NCBI RefSeq assembly: GCF_036324505.1
Contig: NC_086351.1
Span: 8,240,001 to 8,304,000 of the forward strand
Direction of reading: 5' to 3'
Length of the DNA: 64,000 nt
DNA from: Eleginops maclovinus
Taxonomy: Eukaryota; Chordata; Actinopteri; Perciformes; Eleginopidae
This document shows positions 13,101-48,005 of this stretch, piece by piece. Under the pieces are notes generated by a model. That model ran no database searches, had not been told where the DNA came from, and worked only from the letters and a program-made list of their open reading frames with translations. Position 1 is the first letter of the stretch; the number at the start of each line of letters is the position of its first letter. The position numbers and the translations under genes were made by a program.

Positions 13101-15818
13101 ATTCTCAAACTGGCCTCTGCAGTGTCACTCACTCTCCAGGTCCGGCACAGTAGCAGTAGCACTGTTGCTGATTGGTCAGATGCTGCTGGTCCCAGTCTAA
13201 AGACGACAGCTGGTAGGGAAGTCGGAGTTTCATAAATTGCATGAGCCGGGCGAAACGTCCCCGTTTGAGCGCCCCGCCTCTCTGAAAACACAATTTAAGG
13301 ACAGCACTGATTGGTCTGTGACCCTTCAAATCACTGTCATGTTAGAGCAGCGAGGGAGACAGATCACATTCGGAGGGAAGAAGGCAATCCGTCTCGTTTT
13401 ATTGTAGGTCAGCCGTGAGAGATAGTGTCCGAAACAGCGGAAGTCTGGACAATGAGATATGGACATTGACCGATTGACAATTAACCGGGTGCTTTCTCAT
13501 CTCGTATCTACAGAACTGGAGCACATGTGATTGATTGACTTTAAATGTACTTGTCTCAACTTCAACATAGTTTTTCAGCTTCGCCACTATTGATTCTTCA
13601 CAATTTCTTGGACACAATGTAGAACATCTAATATTGAAGTCAATACTGAGGGAATCAGTGTGCTTTTGCCTCGGATAAACCCATTTTCCGCTGTACACAA
13701 CAGTATAGTGGCAGCAAAGTCCAATATATTTGACTGGATTTCTCCCATATTACACACTGAATGTCGTTTCCCCAGAGTGTGAGACGGAGAGATTAGCAGC
13801 CTGACCTTGGTTGCAACTGCAAAGACACATTGCCGACATATCCACGAATCGCTTTCAGCTTCCGGTTCGATGGTTGGCGTGTGGCACTCTGGATGATAAC
13901 CTGTAATGGGAGGAAGAGGCAGAGCGTTTAATTTGTGTTTACAAGACTGACAGTCGGAGTGACAATAATGGCAGAGAAGCTCAACGTTTAGCGCTTCGCT
14001 GGTTTGTTTCAGGGCATGCAAAACATTTAACTATAGTTTCTGGAAGAAGGCAGTGTTTTTGTCTGCTTTTTCCTCAAAACAGACTAATTGTTATCACACC
14101 TGTTAGTCTGACAGTGCGACGAAGAAATGATAGTAAAGCGTGCTGCCCTTTACTGATTCTGCTGCTTCTTGCCACTTTCAATTCAACTTATTTCGTCATT
14201 CGCACTTTGTGTTTTAACTTTACTATGCAGAATGAGGCTTGTGCAGAGTTTGACACCAGATGATTGTTATCACATTTTATTTATCACTATAAACCTAAGT
14301 TTAAAGCTGTTTGGAAGCCAGAGCTGTGTGGAAGTTACCACAAAGTGAGAGACATTTTGTGTTAAGTAGTTAAAACTTTTAAATTCACAATATTTGCATG
14401 ATCATAGATCCTGGATATTCCAATAAGGGAGAAAGAGCAGATTTTAAGAAACAGACAAAAAACAAATAAGACATATACTGTAATTTAATGTGGAGTTTTA
14501 TTATGTGCTAAAATATTATGGGAGTGGATATTAATATTGGAAATAAGCCCAAGTAAAGACATCTTGTTTAAGTCTATGACATAAGCTCTACGTCTTCAGG
14601 CATCTGATTCATTTTCATTCTAGCAAGGATACAGGTGCAACAACTCAAATCCATCATTTACGATGTATGGTTTTCTGTGTGTTTTTTTAAATATCTGCAA
14701 CACTATTATTTACAATACTGTGTCAAATCTTCAAGGTCAGTGCAAGAACTGTTGGAGAACCAGAATTTGACAGCGTATGATGAGGCGTGTTTCCTTACCG
14801 TGGCGACATTTAAGACAATTTATGAGGGGTTCTTTAAGAGGCGGAGCGTCACAAATACAGCAAACTTCTTCCACTCCAGCAGCGACTGAAGCAAACAGGG
14901 AAAGACAGAGAGAGGCAGGGGAGGGGAGGAAGTAAATGTGAAAGAGGAAGACAGAGAGAGAGCCGTAAACGGCATTAATTTATGTATATTGATTCACATC
15001 CTTGCCACCTCATTGATTTCAGTGTCTCCTGCACCCTTTCAGATTTCACTTCATTTGACGGGCGGATATTCAGCTTGGTCCTGACAAGTATCCAACTTCC
15101 CCCTTCACTCGATGTAAGGTGGAGTGGGGGCACCATCTCCCTTAAGAGTCATTAGTCTAATAAATTAATAAATAGACTAATTACAATTACAACTTGCCCA
15201 GATGAGTATACTGAGCATCATAACCTAGAATGTGCCTCTAACATGTTTTTCTCCATTTTTCTTGGATTGAAAATTCTGAGATCCTAAAATACAGGATATA
15301 AAATGATACAAAATGTAATCTCAAAATGTGACAGAATCTGAAAAGGTATTTATACAACTCCTCATGCAGTTTGAAAGTGAAAACAACCACCTTTAGTTCA
15401 GCTGAGCATCTGTGCATTCAGAAACCACATCTTATCACCTAAAGTGCTTCCAGCTGAAAGCTATTTAACTCTTGCAGATGAGGAGAGAGGGAGTGAAAAA
15501 AGGAAACTTATTCTTACACGAGTGAATGTCCTTTCTCAGCACCCAGAACTCCGAGTTGTCCTCGAATCTCACCAGACAACATTGCTTGACTCCATCTACC
15601 TGAGAGGAAGATAGCAGGTAAGCGGGGAATAATTGAGAAAACTAAATGGAAGTCTTTTCAGAATCCAGGTGAACACACTCACTGACACACACTGAAAAGT
15701 CTCTCTGCCACACACACATGCACTCCCACACGCACTTACTCTTTTCACATTGCCGAGGTACAGTAGTCCATCACTCCATCGAGCCAACACATCATCTCCT
15801 TCACTTACTCCCCCCATC
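4160..15818 (-). CDS. phf1: PHD finger protein 1, Polycomb-like Tudor/PHD protein (14 coding exons, 563 aa)
   Basis: This is an accessory subunit of Polycomb repressive complex 2 that reads H3K36me3 and helps target H3K27 methylation in the nucleus. Coding exons, 5' to 3' on minus: 15740-15818, 15518-15599, 14799-14885, 13806-13900, 13133-13281, 12512-12607, 10821-10889, 10360-10483, 9765-9832, 9136-9267, 7343-7421, 5689-5804, 5022-5108, 4160-4589. Starting at ATG 15817, the sum is exactly 564 codons. The Tudor domain (about 8-54) keeps the aromatic cage W14, Y20, F38 and F44, offset by a constant 27 from human PHF1. PHD1 is about 62-114 (CCICDAP...HPEC...WICRQC). PHD2 is about 160-218 ([32 protein letters not shown]). 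A winged-helix part and the [13 protein letters not shown] segment follow. The C-terminal chromo-like motif [20 protein letters not shown] ends the protein. The length is near human PHF1 (567 aa). MTF2 and PHF19 are the alternatives, but the [12 protein letters not shown] segment and the synteny favour PHF1. The 5' start is the least certain part. Confidence 0.93.
4405..4525 (-). repeat. Imperfect CAN trinucleotide repeat coding a His/Asn/Gln tract in phf1
   Basis: On the coding (minus) strand the last phf1 exon holds a run of CAC, CAG, CAA and AAC codons. It gives about 45 residues built almost only of H, N and Q (about residues 441-486). A separate glycine-rich stretch follows just before the terminal chromo-like motif. 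The reading frame is kept through both, so this is a low-complexity insertion and not a break. Confidence 0.85.
6078..6133. repeat. Imperfect GAATAT/GAATAC short tandem repeat
   Basis: Six-base units of the form GAATAT or GAATAC recur with small slips in a phf1 intron between the exons at 5689-5804 and 7343-7421. It is a simple sequence without coding content. The rest of this 1.5-kb intron shows no other element that I can name. Confidence 0.6.
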
Positions 15819-16412
15819 CTGAGGAGAGAGACAGAGAGGGTAGAGAGGGGGAGAGAGAGCAGGGCTCATGTGAAATGGAAATCCGATTTATTCGCTGAAT
15901 ACTTTGCTGCCATTGCTGACAGAGGGGTTTATGGCCCGGCGTTACGGCTGGCTCTCAGACAGGCGGGCTTCGGTGCAAAGGGGTTAAAATCCCCCCACCC
16001 CCTCCTCTTCCTTTTAGATCAGAGCATAGCGACAGACTGTATCCACCACAGTGAAAGATGAGAGTGAGTACACAACCCGAGAGCAAGACAAATGATTACT
16101 GCACACATGAAACACACACACAGAAAAAACACTGCATGATGACTGCTGCAATACAGTTTGATTGAATGAGCAAAGATCACTGTGCAGCTACTTGAAGCAT
16201 CTGCCAGGCACTTTTCTTCTTCTTCTCCTTCAACATCTTAAAAACTTGAATAGATGCATGAAATGACTGTGCAGGCATTATCTCTGCTCAAGCATTTGTT
16301 CCAGTGCATGCACTCAAGACAGACGCAGGATACACAACAGTGCATGTAGCCTTTTGTGAATCAAAGGGAAATCAGGCAAATTGCACAGTGAGCTGGTGCC
16401 GGTGAAGGGTAC

Positions 16413-17145
16413 CTGTCAAGTCGAACTCCTTTCCGTCGGGGTCACAGTGATTCCTGGGCAGGCTGGACATGAAATGCCCTCATGAGCTGTGGATCTCCGC
16501 TGCCCAATTACTGCCCGTTTGGATGCGCAGCCCTGCGTGTTTGCAAAAAGTGGAGGATGTGCATGTATGTCCCTGTCTGTGCCAAGCGCCCGTGAGTGTG
16601 TGTGTCAGTCAAGCCGTCAGCGAGGAGGAGGGGGATGAGCTGGGGGGAAGGCGACTGACTGTCCGTCCGTCTCTCAGCCTAGTTTGTCCGTCCTCCGCGA
16701 TGCCGTTTCGTCATGTTCCCGTTGCTTTAGCCCTCCTCTCCCCCTCTCCGCCTCCACCTATTGATGCTATTAAGGCTGGTTTGTTGGAGCAGCACCGGAA
16801 TCAAGCCGCCAGAGACGCCATCATCCCTGCCTCGCGCTCTCCACCGACTTGTTGTGACGCAGACATAAAACACCGAGATAGAGTGGGAGGGAGATACTGA
16901 TAAAGGGGGATCCAGAGGTGGAGTGGGAGGGGGGGTCCGCGGCGAGAGCACCTTCCCGTCTGAGACACTGACCCTAAATCGTTCTGACAAGGTGGGATTG
17001 TGATGTCTGGCGGCAGGGGGGAGGCATGGCGGTGCGCTAAAAACCAAAGGAAGCAGCGCGCGCAGCGACAGGGGCCAATTAAGTGGCCAATTAATGAGTT
17101 TATCCGCCTCATTAATTGAGCTGTAACAAGAGCATTCAGCCAAGT
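16413..17145 (-). promoter_or_regulatory. phf1 5' region: candidate 5' exon ending at 16413 and CpG-rich promoter
   Basis: A minus-strand splice donor (ACAG then GTACCC) ends a candidate first exon at 16413. This exon contains an ATG at 16470 followed by 19 open codons (MSSLPRNHCDPDGKEFDLT). Upstream to about 17.1 kb the sequence is G/C-rich with many CpG sites compared with its flanks, as expected for a fish CpG-type promoter. Spliced to the acceptor at 15818, the ATG at 16470 would make a short upstream ORF. Spliced to an AG at 15808, it would be in frame with the Tudor domain. I cannot place the transcription start. Confidence 0.5.
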
Positions 17146-18042
17146 TTAGGAGACCCGTGGAGAAAAGTTTTCAAACTGAGAGTCTCGAGCAAGAAGCGCC
17201 AAACTCTTCAACGTGCCTTTATTCATATTTATGTCTTTCCTCAAGGAATTTAGGAGGTGTGGTTGCTGTGTTTTGAGGAAATGTCACTTTATACAATCTC
17301 TTTTGATATAGCTTATGTCTAAAATAACACAAATATCAAAGCAGATGTACAGGCATAATGAGCTTACTAATGTGCCTATATTGTTTTGAATACATATATT
17401 TAACATTTTTAATTATAAATAGCCCTTTGCTTCAGTTATGTTCCGACAAATACCACATCCGCAGGACAGATGTGTCCCCTAGAGTCACCTCCACTCACAA
17501 GACATCCGGAATGTATACTTAAACGTGGGATGGAAAATATTGTTTAAGTATGGCCCTGGATAAACCATCTAAAGTCATGGATCATCGTAAACCAAACATG
17601 CACCACGTTGAATCAATAATCACAGAAAGTGTATTGCAAAATGAAAGACAAAGCCAACACTTATTTGAGAGAATCATAGCCACGTTATTAACAATAATTC
17701 ATTGAGCGTAATGAACAGTCGATTATACTCACAGATACGTTTATTTAAACACGCTTTGGCTGCAGGCAAGTTTTGGTTTATTTATTTTATGTGTCTGTTC
17801 TTGTTTATTGTTGCCTTACACATTACTCACACCAGTCAAGCGTTTGGTAACACGGTGCGGTTCAAAATGGCCCCTGGCCGATTAACAAGTGGTGAAGTGC
17901 CAATTCCCAAATCAAACCACCAGGTGGCGCGCAAATACCAGGACAGAAACTCTAATCAGTCTGGGGATGTTCAGGGTCATTGGGTTGAGACAGAAGTAAA
18001 ATAACATGACATGATGTTATAGTTCCCAAACTGCATCAGATG
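17146..18042. other. Intergenic between phf1 and rgl2, nothing recognised
   Basis: This is AT-rich intergenic sequence between the divergent phf1 and rgl2 promoters. I see no gene, RNA gene or repeat that I can name. The 100-codon ORF at 17702-18004 has no recognisable similarity. Confidence 0.5.
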
Positions 18043-18729
18043 CAGTGGTGGAATGTAACTATGTGCTTTTATTCAAGTACTCACAATACTTAAGTACAAT
18101 TTGCTATACTTCATCCCAAAGACCGAAAATGTCAGGGTTAGGGTTAGGGTTGGCTGTGGTGCCCTTGAGCAAGGCACCGGACACTTCCAATCCCCCCTCC
18201 CCATTGCTCCCCGGGCGCTGCACAATAGCTGCCCACTGCTCCTAGTACTAGGATGGGTTAAATGCAGAGGACACATTTCACTGTGTGTGCTCTGCTGTGT
18301 GCATGTATGTGACTAATAAAGAGGGTTTCATCCTCGATTCTTCTATCTAGCTACTTTATATGAGGATTTATAAATGAGGACAACTTACTTTTACGAAGGC
18401 AGTGTTTTTATTCCCACTACATTTATTTGACACATACATTTCTTGTTACTTTGCAGATTAGGAACATTATTATTGAACTTAAAGCAACTAATTAATTATG
18501 CAATATATTTATGGATTCAAATAGTGCAACATTAGTGCTGCTAACAACATGGACTATATTTCAGTAATATAATACATATTATTCAGAAATAGGCCATTAT
18601 GCAAAAAGTTATAGTTTTGGTACTTTAAGGTTATTTTTATGGATTTTTACACGATTGAAATGAAGGACTTCGTACTTCTTTTGAGTAGCTCTACACTTCG
18701 GTAAGATTTGAGTTCTTCTTCCACTACTG
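18043..18729. mobile_element. Non-autonomous DNA transposon (teleost CAGTGGTGGAATGTAACT family), interrupted
   Basis: The left end reads CAGTGGTGGAATGTAACT and the right end reads ...TTCTTCCACTACTG, its inverted complement with one substitution in the first 11 bases. The interior carries the typical alternation of TACTTTA, ACTTTTA and CCACTACATTTATTTGAC seen in a very common palindromic repeat of fish genomes. No transposase ORF is present. A SINE-like sequence has inserted at about 18128-18340, so this element is the older of the two. Confidence 0.65.
18128..18340 (+). mobile_element. tRNA-type SINE (3' part) nested in the DNA transposon
   Basis: The sequence has the fish SINE signature: GCCCTTGAGCAAGGCACC, then GCTCCCCGGGCGCTGCACAA, then GCCCACTGCTCCTAGTACTA, then GGTTAAATGCAGAGGACACA and a terminal AATAAA. 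The tRNA-like head is missing. The 5' side begins in three GGGTTA units instead. A related copy in the opposite orientation lies at 34642-34860. Confidence 0.7.
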
Positions 18730-19814
18730 CAACTACTGGTCAGGACTTGCTAAGGGCATCATAAATAGTTTTTGTTTCCTCTCAAAATACTTGAGAGTTG
18801 CACCTCCTCAGGGCCTTAAAGCCTTCTCAAATGAAAGGATCAGCATCACTTTTGAACTTCTCATTCCTTGTGCAATGTGATCAGAGGTCACAAGGCAGTG
18901 CTTGGCTTAAAGAGTCGCAAGTTAAAAAGGTTAGAAACCAGTTTGATGTCAAAAAAGGTTGAACCGGTGCGAAGCGTCTTTGCTGGCTTCAGTTAATGTT
19001 TGTTTTGATTGATACCTTGCAATTGTGCTACAACTTCCCTATGGAGACAAATAACATTTCTATTTATCTATCCTAAAAATGATGCACATGGTCATCACCG
19101 TCACATGATGCCTGGGGTAATCAGAGGGGGGAGGGGGTGGTTGGCCTTTCGGTTACAGACAGTCCCATTCATAATTGCCTAAAAGTGGAGTCACAGCAAC
19201 ATGTCTAACCAGTTAGTCCTTCGGCATGTCTGTCCCCCAGTGATAAGAGCATCAGTCAATTAATCAAAGGAGGGTTAAGCATGATGTGGATCAGTGACAT
19301 GAGATATCATGAGACTCATGAGGGGCACACACACAAAGTAAGCGGTCTAAAAGTAGCCAAATGTGTGTTTCAAGCATGATGAATTAAAAAATACAAAGTG
19401 TTTACATTATCTGTATTGGCATCCAAGAGGGCATATTTGCACTTGTTGTTTTTTAACTGAGGGGCCGCAGAACATGGATAAGTAGGTAAAAAACAAAAAT
19501 AGGAATACTCAAGTAAAGGACAATTACGCCTACCTAAAAATGTAATTGAGCCAATATTATTGTTTTCCACACTGTATTTGTGACGAACTTTAAGTATGTA
19601 GGTCATATTAAATATTTAGGATGTCGGTTTATCCCTTTTATTTTTTACAAGAGAGTAATATAAGTGAAGAAGAAATGAAGTGAAGATGGGTTGGATACAC
19701 ATAAAGCATGAACCAATTTTATTCAACTAAAGTTATAAATAACCTCGGCAATGTTTGTGGTGAAGTCAGGATAAGGTTAGACGATGCGAGGAAGTTACAG
19801 CTTTAGGAACTCTC
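18730..19814. other. Intergenic, nothing recognised
   Basis: This is AT-rich DNA leading into the rgl2 promoter. Short ORFs are open by chance only. No repeat end, RNA gene or splice-supported exon was identified. Confidence 0.45.
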
Positions 19815-20367
19815 ATTGGCAATACAAGAGCGCGTGTGTAACCTAAACGCTACGTGCGTGCGTGCGCGCGAGCCGTCTGTGCGGAAATACTTCCGTGTCT
19901 TGCAGCGAATCTTTTTCTCTTCGATTAGTGAGGACACATTTCCTCATAGGATAAGTGCGTTAAAGGCGGTCTGCTGTAGGCTACAGTATCCTCACATGGT
20001 GCACCACCCAGAGAGACGGTGCTGTTGCCAAAGCGCTGTGAGCACAACATACAGGAACTGCAACGTCAGAAAGGGGGCGGGGGGGGGGGAGTGGGAAGAG
20101 AGAGGGAGTTTACAGCTTGTTCAAAGTGCGCTATCAGCTGCTGAAGGCTGGACACAAGAGCGGTGCGAGGTCACTGATAGAGGGGAGAGAGAGTGAGGGT
20201 GCGGGAACGGAGACCCTAGTCGTTGTCGGCGGTGACGGTGGCAGATGGGCGCGACTCTCCTCAGCTGAGCCGGCCACCGATCCAGCAGCAGCGGTCACCC
20301 GATGCTGCCTGAATCCAGTTGACCATCGTCGGATTACACACATCCTACGAATGACACTTAGCTATAA
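19815..20367 (+). promoter_or_regulatory. rgl2 promoter and probable non-coding first exon
   Basis: The region holds CpG clusters (around 19830-19900 and 20040-20340) and a reversed CCAAT box (ATTGG) near 19815. At 20367 there is a strong splice donor (TATAA then GTAAGTTG). The first coding exon of rgl2 begins with an acceptor at 22162 and only 8 bases before its ATG. A separate upstream 5' UTR exon is therefore required, and this is the best candidate. Its start is not defined by the sequence. Confidence 0.6.
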
Positions 20368-22170
20368 GTAAGTTGAATTACAGCTTCCTTCATGTCTCTT
20401 CCTCTATTCGCTTAATTGTTCTGCGTTTGTTTAAATTCCCTTCATGTCATTGAGTGATTCATATAGGAAGCACATATCACCATCTGTCAACCTTGTGTGT
20501 TTTATTAGGAGTGTCAGCAGGTACAAACTTTTACAGCCCTCACACTGTCAGGCTTTAATTACATCATACAGCTACTGTGACAGAAGCTATCTTTAGGACT
20601 TAGCATAACTATAACCCCAGCATCCTATGGCAGTATTATTGAAAGGAGCATTCTGGGCTGAAACTTAACTGTAACCTAGTTACAGCTAACAGTATGTGTG
20701 TGTGTACACCTCAGTCATATGTTTGTTGTTTGCTTTGGTCAGAGCCTGTGAATAGCAGGCATTCAGAACTCTGTATGACCGTTGGTCAGGATATAAACTG
20801 TACTGTTTATGACTTTTTCTACCTGCAGATCTGTCTTTCCCTCCCATCACATGCAGACAAGTTTCTTATGCAATATTATAAATGGGAGTTTTATATACAG
20901 TCTACAGAGCTGCAGGAGTCAGAGACAAAAGCACAATGGAAAGCTGGGAGTGCCAGCACATTTCTATATTACACTTGAGGCTTTTTGGCCCCTGTTGTTT
21001 CTTATCCAGAGGTGCAAAGAGCTGCTAAGGGGTCACGAAAGGACATTTTCTCCAGGATGGACGTGTCAGAAGGCACTGTAGGTGATTGATTATGTGCACT
21101 TTTAAACACAGCAGCCACCTGACAGCCATTCTGCACGCTATGCTGGAGAGGAAAAACAAAATAAACCTCAACGCACCTTTATTGAACCTATAGGTCTCAT
21201 TTCCATAGCACTTATACTGTATCAACCTCGCTATCTTTCCCCCTCCTACACCTCTCTTCCTGAACCAGTGTTGACTAGATGTCTATCTTCATGGTCGTCC
21301 AAATACCAAAGCAAGGAAAGGGAAATGGAAGGAGGGGTTGCTATGCAAATCCTGACCTGCTGTGGGGCACAATGAATGTGTTAAACAAATGAACCACGCT
21401 ATGGCTGCCATTAACTTACTGTAGTGTGTTCGTACATTTAAAATGTCATGGACTTGCACTCAAAGGTTGTGTTACTGTGCCTGTCAAGGCTTCCAGTGTT
21501 GATCTTAAGAGGTTCAGAATCATTAGTGAGTTACAAACAGGGCATGGACATTTATTGGAATGTATAATTTTTTTTTAAGAGACTAGAAAATCCATCTTTT
21601 CTACCTTTGTGTCAACACTTAGCAATCTAGTATAGAAACACAGCATAGCATTTAAGAAGACTACAATAAAACAGAATACAGAAATATGCTATATGATTGG
21701 AAAAAACAAACATTCATAGTTAATTTAAAGATTATTCAATAAAATGCATTGACTAACAGAACAATTTAAAGGCTGAATTTAAAACTGAAAGTTGGAGCAG
21801 ATATTTGTGTCAGGTATGGGTGCATAAAACTTGTGTATGAAAGCTTCGTTATGATTCATTTTAACCCTGAAGACAGGAGCAGACCTGGCAATAAATTAAA
21901 TAATTGCAATAAATCAGAGCTATATTTTGGACAGTTAACCATTCTGCAAGGTTTAAACCAATAGCAGTACTTAAAAATAAAAGGCTAAAGTGATTTCCTG
22001 CTCTCTATACCTATAAAACTATCTAGAATGATAAATACTTTGTACTATCATGCACACACATTCATTTTATCACTTCCGACAAACGCTCAAGATGTTAACC
22101 TGAACGTCTGCCTAAGAGAGCATGAAGTACTTATTCTCTAATGTCCTCCCTGTCTTTGGCAGCTGGCACC

Positions 22171-44988
<22,818 letters not shown>

Positions 44989-46855
44989 CCTCAGACTTTT
45001 CCTCAACCCGTCTTTGTCCACAGTGATGGGTTTTTTCTCCTCACAAACAGTAAATGTGGCCTTTCACCCATGCCTTTCCCCCCCATCCTCCTACCAAGCT
45101 TTTTCTACCAAAATACCAAGACCAGGACCAAGTCTGAATCTGCTGCTGAAGAACTGTGTCAGTCACCTCTTCTCCAAACAGTATGCATCGTTTTACACCA
45201 AGAGAAAGAGCAATGGAAGCCTTTATCTGAGTGCTTTTGGTGCTGGCTCTAGAGTCCCCGTCAGGGACACTTTTGATGCATATTTGTCATTCCAACTCAA
45301 TGAATAAGATCTGTTTTAATTGCTTACATCCGCAATCCGGAAATCCCTTGTTGTTGTGTGCCTCAGTTGTGAGTGAAGCTTTAAGATGTAAAAAAGAGCA
45401 TTTAATTGGTCAGAACGTCTGTAAACACCTGAGATGCTGATGAAGGATTTAGGAGACTGTGTGGGAAGAAGCATGATGAAATCTATAGAGCCTGTCAGAC
45501 GGGGTTTGGGTTAACAGCACACATGAGGAAAGACAGTGAGAGTGAACCATTGTAGCAAAAACACTGGACCTTTTCAAATGAGACGTATATATGTTTTGTA
45601 CATATTTATATATTTTGTACGTCTGAATGATGTTAACATTGTGTTTACACTGGCGATGAGCTTCAGGTCCATGTGTCCAAATTGTCTGATTCATCAAGAA
45701 AAAATGCATCAAGAGCCTGCAAGATTCATCCATGATTCATACAGATGTTTATTTCAACTTAAAGCTGCATTAATCCCTCTATTTTATTTGAACACTTTTA
45801 TTATGTGTTTGTATGTGAACAGAGCTGCTTCATTAACCTAAAAAGAATGATCGACTGCGGCTCTGTAAAATGTTGTGTCCTATTTAAGCAACATGTTTAG
45901 CGACACGGAAAGTTACTTCATGGTGATCCCCCAGCTGATATCAACCCTGTTTCCAGCCTCAGCTGTTTTCAACAAACAACAAAAAAAATGAGGTTACCCC
46001 GCTGAATGCCACCTGTCGGCAGCAGACACACAAAGTTAGAGATTTGCTGGTGAAAGAATGTCAGCTAAAGAGCCAGATATGTTTTCCTCAGGAGTTGTTT
46101 TAAACAAAACTACCCCTTAAAGGAGAGTGATAAGCACTTATTTTATCAATCTGACAGAAATACAACTCCAGATAAACACTTCCTCTTCAGCTTGTTGCAT
46201 AATTAAGCAACTGTTAGGCAACTCAATAGAAGTCATGGCTTGTCTTAAAAAATATGATGACCTTGACATTGATTATTGCAGCTTTAAAAAACAACCTCGC
46301 AGCACTTTTAAAGCTTGTGGCTTTGCTTCAGTTCCTCACTGCTGTCCCAAAACCATGAGGAAGAATTGTAAGGAAAATCTAAAGACAACCCTTCATACGT
46401 TTGCATAGGTCTCAACAGAGCATAATGCACATTTGTACCCAGCTCTGCAGGACGCAGCTTCAGTACTGTTGACATACAGTACAAAGCCTCTGCACCACTT
46501 TCATGTTTTAAATGAACATGTGACCTTCCGTGTAGGTTTAAAGCATCTGTGACCTCTGGTTGTATCTGCTCAGTGCTGGTGAGGCCTCCTAACTGGCTGA
46601 GGCATGAGCATGGCGGACCAGGTAGAGGATTCTGGGTAATAATAGATGACGTGTGCTAGCATGATGCTATGCTACTGATTGTTTCAGTGCCTTTCTCCAC
46701 AGGATGCTCCTCTTTCCCGTGTTTGCTTTATAATGTATACAGTGTACGTGAAGGAAACGCAGCCACCTCAGTGCTGTGCAGTTTCACATCAAAGCTATTT
46801 ATGCACTACATGCAGGATGTCCTATTTTTGTGGTAATAAATCTACTTTTCTATGA
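44989..46855 (+). other. rgl2 3' UTR with polyadenylation signal near 46835
   Basis: After the rgl2 stop (TGA 44986-44988) no further exon is seen. The first well-placed AATAAA that I would trust is at 46835-46840, 1.85 kb downstream. The ORFs inside (for example 45014-45307) have no similarity and are treated as UTR noise. Confidence 0.5.
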
Positions 46856-48005
46856 ATTTCAATGCTTCTGACTGATGTGCTGTAAAACATCCCACGTTCA
46901 ATACAGACATAATGCTGCTCAGTATCCCATGCATATAAGAATAGCTGCCTGTGAAATAGACACTTTATTTGTATATAATGGGGTATAAAGGGAAACAAGC
47001 AAAATAATGTACATTTGCCACAAATAGAACTCTGTTTTAGTTGTTTTATTCAGATTCAAGCCAGCAACTTCACCTTCAAGCATAAACAAGGAATGTATGT
47101 AGAAACAGAGTTCTGGATATGTCAGATAAGCACTTCATTCATAAACACTCATACCAACCTAGCTAATAAGACGAGCATTCATGAAAGAAAAAGTATTAAA
47201 GCATTCCTTATACCTGAATGTTGTCAGTGTCAGTAGTTTAATTATTTTGGAAAATATCAATTAATGCTGAATGTGAAAATAATAAGACGAAATTGTTGTA
47301 AAATGTAAAATTCTATAAAATGCATTTTCAACCTGCAAAGCTTGACAATCCCTGAGAACATTCCCACAAATCAACTACACTGTTTGAAAGAAAAAAGAGG
47401 TCGCCCCTATCTGCAGTGTAACAGCTCAGTAATGTCACTTCAGTTTAATTTAAAGAACACATGGCAGTGTTTAAGATCTTTGATCAAGATGCATTCATTT
47501 GAAGTAGCACTTTGAGGTTTTTATGTAAATTAACACCACATTTCCCATGAAGCCCTCCGCTTCCAGTCGGATTTAACTATTTGTCCTCCTCCAGCATTGT
47601 TCTGAATGCTTTTAGTTTGAAGAGGAGGATGTAACAGCCCTTAATAACATCCATTGATCATTTGGAAGTAAAATGCTTTATGTGCCGTTAAAAAAAAAAG
47701 GTACCAAAAACTTTAATCAGCCTCTTACTTTGAGTGATGCAGTCCCACATGAACACACCATTTCCTGCCAAATGTGGATCAGTTTTGGGCCCTCTAATTT
47801 TGGTGGTACAAGCTCCAAAAAATACACAGCTTACCGTAAAAAAAAGCGTGTATGATTGTAGAAAAGATCAACAATTCAAATTTCATCAAATATTAAAGAA
47901 ATATGTGCAAACAAACCCACATGAAAACCCCACATACCGGGTATCATATTATGCGTGTTGACCCTCTCCTCAGGCCCAGGTATCCCATCATGCTCTAGCA
48001 GCCTG
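46856..48005 (-). other. Convergent 3' interval; dnase2 3' UTR in part
   Basis: dnase2 ends at 48006 on the minus strand and is transcribed toward this interval. Minus-strand AATAAA signals lie at 47045-47050 and near 46963. The rgl2 and dnase2 transcripts may therefore end within about 200 bp of each other. Nothing else was recognised. Confidence 0.45.

Noticed and set aside
16469..17143. ORFs of 100-143 codons on both strands in the phf1 5' region
   Set aside because: High G/C content gives long chance ORFs. The codon pattern and lack of similarity point to promoter/UTR sequence.
18131..18152. GGGTTA repeats as an interstitial telomere
   Set aside because: Only about three units, at the edge of a SINE copy. 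This is more simply part of the repeat or a short microsatellite.
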